64,000 nucleotides of DNA from Breoghania sp. (GCF_963674635.1 NZ_OY771475.1:1364001-1428000), one strand, 5' to 3'. Positions 17,220 through 27,054 are shown, counted from the first letter of the stretch. The notes: generated by a model not told the origin, from the sequence alone. Numbers and translations: made by a program.

Positions 17220-17624
17220 TCAGACCTGTTCCAGCTCGGTCAGCGTACCGAGGAAATCCTTGGGATGAAGGAACAGGACCGGTTTTCCGTGCGCACCGAT
17301 CTTCGGCTCGCCGTCACCCAGAACCCGCGCGCCCTTCCGCAAGAGTTCGTCACGGGCTGCGATGATGTCATCCACCTCATAGCAGATATGGTGGATGCCG
17401 CCCGCCGGGTTCTTTTCAAGAAACTTCGCAATCGGCGACCCTTCACCGAGCGGCTCCAGAAGCTCGATCTTGGTGTTGGGCAGCTCGATGAAGACAACCG
17501 TCACACCGTGGTCAGGCTGGGCGGTGGCCTGCGAGACCTTCGCCCCCAGCGTATCGCGATAGGTGGCCGTCGCCGCTTCGAGATCCTTCACGGCGATGGC
17601 GACATGGTTCAGGCGTCCAATCAT
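17220..17624 (-). CDS. mce: methylmalonyl-CoA epimerase
   Basis: Glyoxalase-fold metalloenzyme that interconverts the R and S forms of methylmalonyl-CoA in propionyl-CoA metabolism. The 134-residue length is typical. It begins RLNHVAIAVKDLEAA with the metal-binding histidine. It also contains KIELLEPLGEGSPIAKFL and GGIHHICYEVDDI (a second metal histidine and the family's acidic residues) and ends with a LFLHPKDFLGTLTEL segment. It sits between rnj and the DUF1467 gene, the standard order for the group. Confidence 0.93.
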   Translation of the reverse strand: MIGRLNHVAIAVKDLEAATATYRDTLGAKVSQATAQPDHGVTVVFIELPNTKIELLEPLGEGSPIAKFLEKNPAGGIHHICYEVDDIIAARDELLRKGARVLGDGEPKIGAHGKPVLFLHPKDFLGTLTELEQV

Positions 17625-17697
17625 GTATTCCCCCTGCTAGGCCCCCGGGTTTGTCACCTGCCGGACGAACCTATCCGGTCTCCCGGGCCATACACAG

Positions 17698-19362
17698 TCA
17701 TACGACGCTTACGAGGATCTTGCATACCGGCTTCTTGCCCCACCGCTGCACAACGGCGGAGCGCGCGGCACGGCGGGCGGCCTCGCGCACCAGTTCCGGG
17801 TCGCGGCGGCGCTTGCGCGGAATGCTCTCGATCGCGCCTTCGATGGCATCGATAACGATTTCCTCGAAATCATCGCCATCTTCATCGACCTCCGGGACGC
17901 CGATCACGACCACATCCGTATCCGCGACGATCTCTCCAGAGGAATTGAGAACGATGCTGCCGACAACGACACCGCCAAAGCTCAGGCGGCGCCGTTCCAC
18001 CACGCCGGAGAACTCCGGCTCCACAAGCATTCCGCCATCCTTGAGGATCTGGCCGACGGGCACTTCATCGATGGCTTCCGCCTTGCCGGGTGCAAGGCGC
18101 ACCATCGTGCCGTTATAGGCGGTTATGACCGTCTTCACCCCCTGCCTTCGGGCGAAGCGCGCATGAGCCTCCAGATGCATCGCCTCGCCGTGAACGGGCA
18201 ACGCGATCATCGGTCGGATCATGTCGTAAAGCTGTTCCATCTCGCCAAGGCGTGGATGGCCGGAGACATGGACCAGACCGTCCCTGTCGGTCATCACGTT
18301 GATGCCATCGGAAACGAGCGCATTGATGATGCGGTTCACTTCGCGCTCGTTGCCGGGAATGGTGCGTGAGGAGAAGATCACCATATCGCCCGAATTGAGC
18401 GTGATGGAGCGGTGATCGTCGCTGGCGATGCGGGCAAGAGCTGCGCGTGCCTCGCCTTGCGACCCTGTGCAAAGCGCCAGTACCTTGTCGCGCGGCAGAT
18501 AGCCATAAGCTTCTTCGTCGAGGAACGGCTTGATCCCGTCCATGTAACCAAGCTCGGCGGCCACATCGAGGGTACGCTTCATCGCCCGACCGATCACCAC
18601 CACGTCGCGGTCGCAGGCTTCTGCGGCCAGCGCCACGCCCCGCAATCGCGCAACATTGGACGCAAAGGTTGTCACCGCCACACGGTGCTTGGCCTTGGAA
18701 ATGATCTCCGTGAGCGAGCGCGCCACATCCGCCTCGCTGGGGCTCACCCCCTCGCGCGTGGCGTTGGTTGAATCGCTGATGAGCGCCAGAACCCCCTCAT
18801 CGCCGATCTCGCGCAGACGCTTGACGTCGATGGGCCTGCCCACTCCCGGCTCCGGATCGATCTTCCAGTCGCCGGAATGAAGAACGGTGCCAAATTCTGT
18901 GCGGATCGCCAGCGCGGTCGGCTCCGGGATCGAATGGGACATGGCGATCAATTCGACGTCGAAAGGTCCGACCTGGATGCGTTCGCCCTGCTCAACAACG
19001 GTCACTGGCACATCGACGCCGCCGTGGCCATAAACCTTCGCCTTCAACAGCCCCGCCGTGAAGGGTGTGCAGTAGACCGGGACTTCAAGGCGCGGCCACA
19101 AGTCCATCAGCGCGCCGTAATGGTCTTCGTGGGCGTGGGTGATGATGATGCCGGCGAGGTTCTTGCGCTCCGCTTCGATGAAGCGGATATCCGGCATGAT
19201 CAGATCGACGCCGGGCAGATCCGGCCCGGCAAAGCTGACGCCGCAATCGACCATCAGCCATGTTCGTTCATTGGCAGGACCGAAGCCGTAAAGCCCCATG
19301 TTCATGCCGATTTCGCCGACCCCGCCCAGAGGACAGAATACAAGTTCGGCATTATCGGTCAT
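17698..19362 (-). CDS. rnj: ribonuclease J
   Basis: Metallo-beta-lactamase/beta-CASP ribonuclease with 5'-3' exonuclease and endonuclease activity in RNA maturation and decay. The 554-residue protein has the zinc motif HAHEDHYGA (about residue 76-84), a further metal aspartate in HSGDWKIDP, the beta-CASP histidine motifs (SGHPRLGEM; ALPVHGEAMHL), and a C-terminal dimerisation domain. Its start overlaps the birA stop codon by four bases (ATGA), so birA-rnj are translationally coupled. This pairing behind nuoN is common in Hyphomicrobiales. Confidence 0.95.
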   Translation of the reverse strand: MTDNAELVFCPLGGVGEIGMNMGLYGFGPANERTWLMVDCGVSFAGPDLPGVDLIMPDIRFIEAERKNLAGIIITHAHEDHYGALMDLWPRLEVPVYCTPFTAGLLKAKVYGHGGVDVPVTVVEQGERIQVGPFDVELIAMSHSIPEPTALAIRTEFGTVLHSGDWKIDPEPGVGRPIDVKRLREIGDEGVLALISDSTNATREGVSPSEADVARSLTEIISKAKHRVAVTTFASNVARLRGVALAAEACDRDVVVIGRAMKRTLDVAAELGYMDGIKPFLDEEAYGYLPRDKVLALCTGSQGEARAALARIASDDHRSITLNSGDMVIFSSRTIPGNEREVNRIINALVSDGINVMTDRDGLVHVSGHPRLGEMEQLYDMIRPMIALPVHGEAMHLEAHARFARRQGVKTVITAYNGTMVRLAPGKAEAIDEVPVGQILKDGGMLVEPEFSGVVERRRLSFGGVVVGSIVLNSSGEIVADTDVVVIGVPEVDEDGDDFEEIVIDAIEGAIESIPRKRRRDPELVREAARRAARSAVVQRWGKKPVCKILVSVV

Positions 19363-20162
19363 GTCTTCTCCTTGTTCCGGCCGTGCGCGGTTGGAAAGAA
19401 CACGTCGCCGGCGGAAATCGTCATGGTTCCAGAGGATGTCTCCAGAAGTAGGCGGCCCTGCGCATCGAGCGAGGCGAAAACGCCGTCAATTTCGCGGTCC
19501 GGAAGCCGCACTGTTACCGGAGCGCCGATCCCGACGCAACGCTTCAACCATGCAGACCGGATTTCATCGAAGCGTTTGCCGCCTGCCCAAAGCTCCAGAC
19601 AGCGCGCCATCGCACCGGCGAGATGGACAAAAAGATCGCTCGAGGCAACACGATAACCGAGCGCGGCCAGGTCCGTCGTAGCATAAGGCGCATCTGCAGG
19701 GTGGTGATTGCAATTGATCCCGAAACCGGCGGCAACCGCCACTTTCCCGTCGACCATTTGCTCCGATTCAAGGAGAATTCCGGAGACCTTCGCGCCTTCG
19801 ATCAGCAGATCGTTCGGCCATTTGAGCGAGACCCAACCGTACCGGCCCGTGACTGCTTCCACGGCTTCCGCCAGCGCCACACAACACACCATGGGCAATT
19901 CCCCAAGGTGTGCCGGCTCGCAAGGCTCAATCAGCAAAAGAGAGGCATAAAGATTGCCGCGTTCGGAGACCCATGTGCGACCGCGGCGGCCACGACCGGC
20001 ACTCTGCGTCGCGGCCGTGATCCAGAGGCACCCGGCATCGCCCTCGCGCGCGGCCCGCAGGGCCTCGGCATTCGTCGATCCGACCGTATCCTCATGCACC
20101 CGCCGGTATCCCGGCGCGGTGCCAATTGCTTGTTCCCGGCCTATCCCGTCCCTCGTCGTCAC
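19359..20162 (-). CDS. birA: biotin-[acetyl-CoA-carboxylase] ligase, monofunctional
   Basis: Attaches biotin to the carboxyl carrier protein of acetyl-CoA carboxylase and related enzymes. The 267-residue protein carries the biotinyl-AMP loop motif SAGRGRRGRTWVS (about residues 53-65), the KWPNDLLIEGAKVSGIL motif with the catalytic lysine, and a C-terminal SH3-like domain. There is no N-terminal DNA-binding helix-turn-helix, so it is the class I enzyme without repressor function. Translation starts at a GTG only three bases after the nuoN stop, making it a tail gene of the nuo operon. Confidence 0.93.
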   Translation of the reverse strand: MTTRDGIGREQAIGTAPGYRRVHEDTVGSTNAEALRAAREGDAGCLWITAATQSAGRGRRGRTWVSERGNLYASLLLIEPCEPAHLGELPMVCCVALAEAVEAVTGRYGWVSLKWPNDLLIEGAKVSGILLESEQMVDGKVAVAAGFGINCNHHPADAPYATTDLAALGYRVASSDLFVHLAGAMARCLELWAGGKRFDEIRSAWLKRCVGIGAPVTVRLPDREIDGVFASLDAQGRLLLETSSGTMTISAGDVFFPTAHGRNKEKT

Positions 20163-20165
20163 GAC

Positions 20166-21608
20166 CTAGAAGAACGCCTGAGCGGCAACGTCAGCAGCCC
20201 CGCCAAGCGGCCCGGCGAAGAGGACGAAGAAGATCACGAAGATCCCCGAAGCACCCAGAATGACCTTCAGTTCGCTCGGCATCGGCACGAAGCCGGTGAC
20301 GGGTTCGTCGAAATACATGACCTTGACGATCCGCAGGTAATAGAAGGCGCTCACCGCACTCGCGAGCACACCGATCACGGCCAGCGCGTAGAATTCCGCC
20401 TCGACCGCAGCACGGAAGACGAAGAACTTTCCGAAGAAACCGGCAAGCGGCGGAATACCGGCGAGTGAGAACATCAGAGCTGCCAGCAGGAACGCCATGA
20501 GCGGATTGGTGCGCGACAGGCCGGAAAGGTCCGCGATGTCTTCCACCATGCCTTCCTTGCGGCGCATGGCAAGAATGCAGGCAAAGGTGCCCAGCGTCAT
20601 GGCCAGATAGACTGACATGTAAACGATCACGCCGCTGACACCCGACTGGCTGCCCGCCACGAGACCGACAAGCGCATAGCCCATGTGACCGATGGAGGAA
20701 TAGGCCATCAGACGCTTGATATTGGTCTGACCGATGGCGGCGAACGCACCCAGCACCATGGAGGCGATGGAAACGAAGGCCAGCACCTGCTGCCACTCCG
20801 CCGCAACCGGCTCGAAGCTGGTGATCACCACACGCGTGATCATCGCCATGGCTGCAACCTTCGGAGCAGCCGCGAAATAGGCGGTGACGGGCGTCGGCGC
20901 ACCCTCATAGACGTCCGGCGTCCACATGTGGAAGGGAACGGCGGAGATCTTGAAGACCATACCGGCCAGCATGAAGACGAGACCAAAGGTCAGGCCAAGT
21001 GAACTGCCATTGGCAGCAAGCGTCTCGGCGATCGCTGCGAAACCCGTCTGACCGGTGAAGCCGTAGACCAGAGACATGCCATAGAGCAGCATGCCCGAGG
21101 ACAACGCTCCGAGGACAAAGTACTTCAGGCCCGCTTCGGTGGAGCGCACGGAATCCCTGTTGATTGCCGCGACCACATAGAGCGACAAGCTCATGAGTTC
21201 GAGGCCGAGATAGACCGCGATGAGATCTGTTGCAGAAATCAGCAGCATCATGCCGAGCGTGCCGAGCACGATGAGGACCGGATATTCAAACCGCTCGAAG
21301 CGTTCCGCCCGCCCGTAGGCGACCGACATGGCGATTGCCAGACCGGAGCCGATCAGCGCGAGAACCTTAAGGTACTGCGCAAAGGCGTCCTGAACGAAGG
21401 CCCCGCCGAAACTCTGGCCATCCGCGGGAATGGCGATGACGAAGATCGCGGTGAGCGCGATCAGCGCCGCCGACATGCCGGTAACGACCGGGGTGGACCG
21501 CTCGCCGCCGAAGGCGCCAATCATCAACAGCACCAGTGCACCGGCGGCAAGAAAGATTTCCGGCAGCGCCGGCATCAGATCGGGCATGAGAATGAGCTCA
21601 GGCTGCAT
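20166..21608 (-). CDS. nuoN: NADH-quinone oxidoreductase subunit N
   Basis: Antiporter-like membrane subunit of respiratory complex I, contributing one proton channel. The 480-residue protein is hydrophobic throughout, as expected for the family's roughly 14 helices. It has the conserved membrane glutamate in the VYLGLELMSLSLYV region, the lysine-bearing AVPFHMWTPDVYEGAPTP motif, and KRLMAYSSIGHMGY. It is the last nuo gene; birA starts three bases downstream. Confidence 0.97.
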   Translation of the reverse strand: MQPELILMPDLMPALPEIFLAAGALVLLMIGAFGGERSTPVVTGMSAALIALTAIFVIAIPADGQSFGGAFVQDAFAQYLKVLALIGSGLAIAMSVAYGRAERFERFEYPVLIVLGTLGMMLLISATDLIAVYLGLELMSLSLYVVAAINRDSVRSTEAGLKYFVLGALSSGMLLYGMSLVYGFTGQTGFAAIAETLAANGSSLGLTFGLVFMLAGMVFKISAVPFHMWTPDVYEGAPTPVTAYFAAAPKVAAMAMITRVVITSFEPVAAEWQQVLAFVSIASMVLGAFAAIGQTNIKRLMAYSSIGHMGYALVGLVAGSQSGVSGVIVYMSVYLAMTLGTFACILAMRRKEGMVEDIADLSGLSRTNPLMAFLLAALMFSLAGIPPLAGFFGKFFVFRAAVEAEFYALAVIGVLASAVSAFYYLRIVKVMYFDEPVTGFVPMPSELKVILGASGIFVIFFVLFAGPLGGAADVAAQAFF

Positions 21609-21620
21609 CGCGGTTCTGCT

Positions 21621-23138
21621 CTACTGCACCACGGCGAGCGCGGCGGTCTTATGGGCCACTTCAAGCGCTGCGTGATAGTTGGTGATCAGATTGTCGACCG
21701 AAGCGGCCGTCACGTCGAGGATCGGGGCCGGGTAGACGCCGAAGAGGATCGTCAGCACGATCAAGGGCACCAGAATGACCTTCTCCCGCATTGACAGATC
21801 GAGGATCGTCTTCAGGCTTTCCTTGTCGAGCGCACCGAAGACAACCCGGCGATAGAGGTAGAGGGCGTAGACAGCCGACAGGATGACACCCGTTGCGGCA
21901 CAGAACGCCACCCAGGTATTCGCCTGGAAGGCCCCCATGAGGGTCAGGAATTCGCCGACAAAGCCCGAGGTGCCCGGCAGGCCGACATTCGCCATGGTGA
22001 AAACCATGAAGGCCATCGCATACCAGGGCATACGGTTCACCAGCCCGCCATAGGCGGCGATATCGCGGGTATGCATCCGGTCGTAGATGACGCCCACACA
22101 GAGGAAGAGCGCGGCGGAGACGATGCCGTGCGAGAGCATCTGGAAGATGCCGCCCTGCACACCCTGCGCCGTCATGGTGAAGATGCCCATGGTCACGTAG
22201 CCCATATGGGCGACGGAGGAATAGGCGATCAGTTTCTTCATGTCTTCCTGCGCCAGCGCAACCAGCGAGGTGTAGATGATGGCGACAACCGAAAGCGTGT
22301 AGACGAATGGCGCGAAATCGGCGGACGCAACCGGGAACATGGGCAGAGAGAAACGCAGGAAGCCGTAGCCGCCCATTTTCAGCAAGATGCCCGCCAGAAT
22401 GACCGAGCCCGCTGTCGGCGCTTCCACGTGCGCGTCCGGCAACCACGTGTGCACCGGCCACATCGGCATCTTCACCGCGAAGGAGGCGAAGAAGGCGATC
22501 CACAGCCAGAACTGCATGTTGGCCGAGAAGGAATGATCCAGCAGGACCTGGATATCGGTCGTCTGGGCATCCCAGTACATCGCCATGACGGCAATCAGCA
22601 TCAGCAGCGAGCCGGTCAGCGTGTATAGGAAGAACTTGAAGCTCGCATAGACACGGCGCTGTCCACCCCACACACCGATGATCAGGAACATCGGGATCAG
22701 ACCGGCCTCGAAGAAGATGTAGAAGACCAGCAGATCAAGCGCACAGAAGACGCCGATCATCAGGGCTTCCAGCACGAGGAAGGCGATCAGGTATTCCTTC
22801 ACCCGCTTCTGGACAGAGTTCCAGCTGGCAAGGATGCAGAAGGGCATCAGGAAGGTGGTGAGAATGACGAACAGCATCGAGATGCCGTCCACGCCCATCT
22901 TGTAGCCGATGGCGCCGTCCAGCCATTCCACACTGTCGATCATCTGGAAGCCGGGGTTCGACGGATCGAAGCCCGCCCAGATGAACAGAGAGACGAGGAA
23001 GGTGAAGCCGGTCGTCAGCAGCGCGACCATGCGCATGTTTTTCTTGGCATTGTCGTCATCGCCCTGCACGACCAGGACGAACAGGGCGCCCACGAGCGGC
23101 AGCACCGTGACGATTGTAAGCAGCGGCCAGTCGTTCAT
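21621..23138 (-). CDS. nuoM: NADH-quinone oxidoreductase subunit M
   Basis: Antiporter-like membrane subunit of complex I. The 505-residue protein has the family's key glutamate (YIFFEAGLIPMFLIIG), the KMPMWPVHTWLPDAHVEAPT segment with the broken-helix lysine, and KKLIAYSSVAHMGY. Its start codon overlaps the nuoL stop by one base (TGATG), which argues for coupled translation. Confidence 0.97.
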   Translation of the reverse strand: MNDWPLLTIVTVLPLVGALFVLVVQGDDDNAKKNMRMVALLTTGFTFLVSLFIWAGFDPSNPGFQMIDSVEWLDGAIGYKMGVDGISMLFVILTTFLMPFCILASWNSVQKRVKEYLIAFLVLEALMIGVFCALDLLVFYIFFEAGLIPMFLIIGVWGGQRRVYASFKFFLYTLTGSLLMLIAVMAMYWDAQTTDIQVLLDHSFSANMQFWLWIAFFASFAVKMPMWPVHTWLPDAHVEAPTAGSVILAGILLKMGGYGFLRFSLPMFPVASADFAPFVYTLSVVAIIYTSLVALAQEDMKKLIAYSSVAHMGYVTMGIFTMTAQGVQGGIFQMLSHGIVSAALFLCVGVIYDRMHTRDIAAYGGLVNRMPWYAMAFMVFTMANVGLPGTSGFVGEFLTLMGAFQANTWVAFCAATGVILSAVYALYLYRRVVFGALDKESLKTILDLSMREKVILVPLIVLTILFGVYPAPILDVTAASVDNLITNYHAALEVAHKTAALAVVQ

Positions 23139-25108
23139 CAGTGAGCTCCCCCGCCCGCAAACATGGTCCAGGTAACAAGTGCTGCAACGCCGATCAGCAT
23201 TGCGAAGGCATAGTGATAGATGTAGCCGGTCTGCAGGCGGGTCACGCGGGCGGTCACGACCTGAACCATGCTGGCGATCCCGTCAGGACCGCAGCCATCG
23301 ATGACATCCCCATCGCCCCGCTTCCACAGGATCCGACCGAGTTTCATGGCCGGGCGCACGAACAGGAAGTCATAAAGCTCGTCGAAGTACCACTTGTTGA
23401 GCAGGAACTTGTAGAGCCCATCATGGCGCGCGGCCAGACGCTTCGGCGCATCCGGCGCCTTGATGTAGAAGTACCAGGCGACCACCGCACCAAGCACCAT
23501 CATCACGAAGGGCGATGCCTTCACCCAGAGAGGGACATGGTGCATTTCTTCAAGAACGTTGTTTTCCGAAGAGGTGAAGAGCGCCGTCTTCCAGAATTCC
23601 TCATATCCGTGGCCGATGAAGCCGCCGGCGAAGATCAGACCCGCCCCAAGCGCGCCAAGCCCGAGGACAGCGAGCGGCACCGTCATGACCGGAGGCGATT
23701 CATGCACGTGCTTCATCACATCGACGGAGGCGCGGGGCTTGCCGTGGAAGGTCATGAAGATCAGACGCCAGGAGTAGAAGGACGTGAACAAAGCCGCCAC
23801 AACCGTCATCCAGAAGGCGTATTCAGCAAAGGGATTATCGCCCACAAAGGCGGATTCGATGATCGCATCCTTGGAGAAATAGCCCGCCGTCAGCGGGAAG
23901 CCGGTCAGCGCCAGCGTCCCAATGATCATCATCCAGTAGGTGAGCGGAATGTGCTTCCTGAGGCCACCCATCTTGCGCATGTCCTGCTCATCCGAAACCG
24001 CGTGAATGACGGAGCCGGCACCGAGGAACAGAAGCGCCTTGAAGAAGGCGTGGGTGAACAGGTGGAAGACGCCCGCCCCATACGCACCGACGCCCAGTGC
24101 CACGAACATGTAGCCGAGCTGCGAACAGGTCGAATAGGCGATGACGCGCTTGATGTCGTTCTGCACCAGCCCGATCGTCGCCGCGAAGAAGGCCGTCGTT
24201 CCACCGACCAGCGTGACCACGGTGAGCGCGGTGTGGGAGAGCTCGAACAGCGGCGACAGGCGCGCGACCATGAAGACACCGGCGGTGACCATGGTGGCGG
24301 CATGGATGAGTGCGGAGACCGGCGTCGGGCCCTCCATCGCGTCCGGCAGCCAGGTGTGCAGCAGGAACTGCGCGGACTTGCCCATCGCGCCCATGAAGAG
24401 CAGCAGGCACACCACCGTCATGGCCGACGAGGCTTCATAGGGCGCGCCAAGGAACGTCAACACAGGCGCTGCACCTTCTGCACCGCTCTCAACAAAGCCC
24501 TGTGCATTGGCGAAGATGGTGCCGAGGTTCACGGTATCAAAGAGATAATAGATACCGAAGATCCCCATCAGGAACCCGAAGTCGCCGACGCGGTTGACCA
24601 CGAAGGCCTTCATTGCCGCGGCATTGGCGGAGGGCTTCTGGTTCCAGAAACCGATCAGCAGGTAGGACGCAAGCCCCACGCCTTCCCAACCGAAGAACAT
24701 CTGAACCAGATTGTCGGAGGTCACCAGCATCAGCATCGTGAAGGTGAAGAACGACAGATAGGCGAAGAACCGCGGGCGGTGCGGATCGTGGTGCATGTAG
24801 CCGATGGAATAGACGTGCACCAGCGCGGAGACCGTGTTGACCACCACCAGCATCACGACGGTAAGCGTGTCGATGCGAAGCGCCCATTGCACATCGAGCG
24901 TGCCGGAGGAAATCCAACTCGCGATGGGAATGATCTCGGTTTCTCCGCCGCCATAGCCCACGGAGAAGAACGCGATCCAGGACAGCAGCGCAGAGACGAT
25001 CAGAAGGCCGGTCGTGATGTATTCCGACGCCTGTGCGCCGATCTTGCGACCGAAGATGCCCGCAACCAGGAAGCCCAGGAGCGGCAGCAGGACGATTGCC
25101 GAGTACAT
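23138..25108 (-). CDS. nuoL: NADH-quinone oxidoreductase subunit L
   Basis: Largest antiporter-like subunit of complex I, at the distal end of the membrane arm. The 656-residue length fits the family, including the C-terminal lateral helix that runs along NuoM and NuoN. Visible motifs are FFGWEGVGLASYLLIGFW, KSAQFLLHTWLPDAMEGPTP and KRVIAYSTCSQLGYM. It begins six bases after nuoK. Confidence 0.97.
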   Translation of the reverse strand: MYSAIVLLPLLGFLVAGIFGRKIGAQASEYITTGLLIVSALLSWIAFFSVGYGGGETEIIPIASWISSGTLDVQWALRIDTLTVVMLVVVNTVSALVHVYSIGYMHHDPHRPRFFAYLSFFTFTMLMLVTSDNLVQMFFGWEGVGLASYLLIGFWNQKPSANAAAMKAFVVNRVGDFGFLMGIFGIYYLFDTVNLGTIFANAQGFVESGAEGAAPVLTFLGAPYEASSAMTVVCLLLFMGAMGKSAQFLLHTWLPDAMEGPTPVSALIHAATMVTAGVFMVARLSPLFELSHTALTVVTLVGGTTAFFAATIGLVQNDIKRVIAYSTCSQLGYMFVALGVGAYGAGVFHLFTHAFFKALLFLGAGSVIHAVSDEQDMRKMGGLRKHIPLTYWMMIIGTLALTGFPLTAGYFSKDAIIESAFVGDNPFAEYAFWMTVVAALFTSFYSWRLIFMTFHGKPRASVDVMKHVHESPPVMTVPLAVLGLGALGAGLIFAGGFIGHGYEEFWKTALFTSSENNVLEEMHHVPLWVKASPFVMMVLGAVVAWYFYIKAPDAPKRLAARHDGLYKFLLNKWYFDELYDFLFVRPAMKLGRILWKRGDGDVIDGCGPDGIASMVQVVTARVTRLQTGYIYHYAFAMLIGVAALVTWTMFAGGGAH

Positions 25109-25114
25109 GCCGCG

Positions 25115-25423
25115 TTAGCCTTTCATCAGGTTGATGTCCTCAACCGCGATCGAGCCGCGGTTGCGGAAGAAGACGACGAGAATGGCGAGACCGATGGCCG
25201 CTTCGGCGGCTGCGACCGTGAGGACCAGCAGCGCGAAGATCTGACCGACGAGATCGCCGAGATAGTGGGAGAAGGCCACCAGGTTGATGTTCACGGCCAG
25301 CAGCAACAGCTCGACCGACATCAGAATGATGATGACGTTCTTGCGGTTCAGGAAGATGCCGAACACGCCGAGCGTGAACAGGATCGCTGCAACGGAAAGA
25401 TAATGTGACAGTCCGATTTCCAT
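25115..25423 (-). CDS. nuoK: NADH-quinone oxidoreductase subunit K
   Basis: Small three-helix membrane subunit of complex I. From the ATG at 25423 the protein is 102 residues, the family length, beginning MEIGLSHYLSVAAILF. The two conserved membrane glutamates are present in MSVELLLLAVN and AAAEAAIGLAI. The frame extends 24 codons upstream into Arg-rich sequence that no NuoK has, and AGGG lies upstream of the chosen ATG. Confidence 0.97.
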   Translation of the reverse strand: MEIGLSHYLSVAAILFTLGVFGIFLNRKNVIIILMSVELLLLAVNINLVAFSHYLGDLVGQIFALLVLTVAAAEAAIGLAILVVFFRNRGSIAVEDINLMKG

Positions 25424-25537
25424 TGTCTTCGCCCTGACGGTGATCCGTCCCTCTTTGCTATTCGCGCCTTGCGGTGGCCGAACCACCGTTCGCATTGACT
25501 TTGCCTCAGCGGCGCCCCCGGCCGCCGGTCGAATTCA

Positions 25538-26152
25538 TCAGATGCCCTTGCCGGACTCCACCTTGCGGACCTCGATGGCCGTGTTCGGATCGCGTCCAAC
25601 CTGCTCCGCGATGTTCTGGCGGCGGGCGAAGGACTTGTGCCGAAGCGTGAGCACGATGGCCCCGATCATGGCCACCAGCAGCACAAGGCCGGAAATCTGG
25701 AAGAAGAAGATGTACTTGGTGTAGAGCACCGCGCCGATGGCCTCGGTGTTGGACATCTCCGAAAGTGCCGGAATGGGGTTCGCGGGATTGGCGACGACCT
25801 CGGCAGAGATGTGCCAGCCCCCCAGCACCACCAGAAGTTCCACCAGCAGAACCAGCCCGACCAGCGCACCGACCGGCAGGTACTGAAGGAAGCCCTGACG
25901 CAGCTCGGCGAAATCCACGTCGAGCATCATCACGACGAACAGGAACAGCACCGCGACCGCGCCGACATAGACCACGATCAGGATGAGCGCGAGGAACTCC
26001 GCCCCCAGCATCAGGAAGAGCCCGGCGGAATTGACGAAGGCCAGGATCAGGAACAGCACCGAATGCACGGGGTTGCGCGACGAGATGACCATCAAGGCCG
26101 AGGCCACCGTCACCGCGGCAAACAGGTAGAAGAAGAATGCGTGAAGGATCAT
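25538..26152 (-). CDS. nuoJ: NADH-quinone oxidoreductase subunit J
   Basis: Five-helix membrane subunit of complex I that forms part of the bridge between quinone chamber and membrane arm. The 204-residue protein opens with a long hydrophobic stretch, contains NPVHSVLFLILAFVNSAGLF and ILIVVYVGAVAVLFLFVVMM, and ends with a polar tail. The gap to nuoK is 114 bases, the longest inside the distal part of the operon. Confidence 0.96.
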   Translation of the reverse strand: MILHAFFFYLFAAVTVASALMVISSRNPVHSVLFLILAFVNSAGLFLMLGAEFLALILIVVYVGAVAVLFLFVVMMLDVDFAELRQGFLQYLPVGALVGLVLLVELLVVLGGWHISAEVVANPANPIPALSEMSNTEAIGAVLYTKYIFFFQISGLVLLVAMIGAIVLTLRHKSFARRQNIAEQVGRDPNTAIEVRKVESGKGI

Positions 26153-26257
26153 CTCGGTGTGCCCCTGTAGGCCTTGTCTCGTTTGCCGATGAGAACCCTA
26201 CCCTTTTCGGGCTCCCACCTTTGCCTCTTCCCGGCCTTGTCGGCCGCCCGCCTTGCC

Positions 26258-26746
26258 CTAACGGTAGGGCGCATCCATTTCAATATTGCGCGCGATCTCG
26301 CGTTCCCAGCGATCGCCATTCGCGAGCAGTCGCTCCTTCGAATAAAACAGCTCCTCGCGGGTCTCGGTCGCGAACTCGAAGTTCGGGCCTTCCACGATGG
26401 CATCAACCGGGCAGGCTTCCTGACAGAAGCCGCAATAGATGCATTTGGTCATGTCGATGTCATAGCGGGTCGTGCGCCGCGTGCCGTCATTGCGCTTGGG
26501 GCCGGCCTCGATGGTGATGGCCTGCGCCGGGCAGATCGCCTCGCACAGCTTGCACGCGATGCAGCGCTCTTCGCCGCTGGGATAGCGGCGCAGCGCATGT
26601 TCGCCACGGAAGCGCGGGCTCAACTGCCCCTTTTCAAAGGGGTAGTTGATCGTCGGCTTCGGCTTGAAGAAGTAACGCATCGACAGAAAGAACGCCGAGA
26701 CGAATTCCTTCAAGAACAGCGATTTCGCGGCCTGGTCCAATCTCAT
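26258..26746 (-). CDS. nuoI: NADH-quinone oxidoreductase subunit I
   Basis: Peripheral-arm subunit of complex I holding the two [4Fe-4S] clusters N6a and N6b that pass electrons towards N2. The 162-residue protein (ATG at 26746) contains two ferredoxin motifs, CIACKLCEAICP and CIYCGFCQEACP, plus the preceding GEHALRRYPSGEERC. The frame begins six codons earlier, but members of the family start close to MRLDQAAKSL. It is separated from nuoH by a small membrane-protein gene. Confidence 0.97.
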   Translation of the reverse strand: MRLDQAAKSLFLKEFVSAFFLSMRYFFKPKPTINYPFEKGQLSPRFRGEHALRRYPSGEERCIACKLCEAICPAQAITIEAGPKRNDGTRRTTRYDIDMTKCIYCGFCQEACPVDAIVEGPNFEFATETREELFYSKERLLANGDRWEREIARNIEMDAPYR

Positions 26747-26801
26747 GTCCGCGCCTTTCCTCACTCTTTGCGCCGGATGCCGGCAGCATCGGTTCAGCTT
26801 C

Positions 26802-27044
26802 TCAACCGACGAGGGTCGTCCCCATCAGGTAGCCGATGACCGGGAAGCCCAGCATCGCGATCACAAACAGAACACCGAGCACGGCGTTCGTGTTGCGTTC
26901 GAGCCAGTCAGCGAACGGCGCCGCCTGACCCGGTTTTCTCTTTCTCACCCATGCCCGGACGTATCCGGCCATGAGTTTGTAGTCGATCCACCCCAGATAG
27001 AGCCCGATGGCAGCGCCGACGACACCCGCAAGCGACAAAACCAT
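26802..27044 (-). CDS. unknown two-helix membrane protein inside the nuo operon
   Basis: An 80-residue frame between nuoH (ends ten bases upstream) and nuoI (55 bases downstream) on the same strand. It shows a first hydrophobic helix (about residues 2-22, MVLSLAGVVGAAIGLYLGW), a basic loop (VRAWVRKRKPGQAAP), and a second helix (about 51-75, AVLGVLFVIAMLGFPVIGYL). I do not recognise the family. Extra unknown frames are known inside the nuo/nqo operons of Paracoccus and Rhodobacter, so an accessory role in complex I assembly or stability is possible but unproven. A GTG directly before the ATG could also start translation. Confidence 0.7.
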   Translation of the reverse strand: MVLSLAGVVGAAIGLYLGWIDYKLMAGYVRAWVRKRKPGQAAPFADWLERNTNAVLGVLFVIAMLGFPVIGYLMGTTLVG

Positions 27045-27054
27045 CACATTTCAC

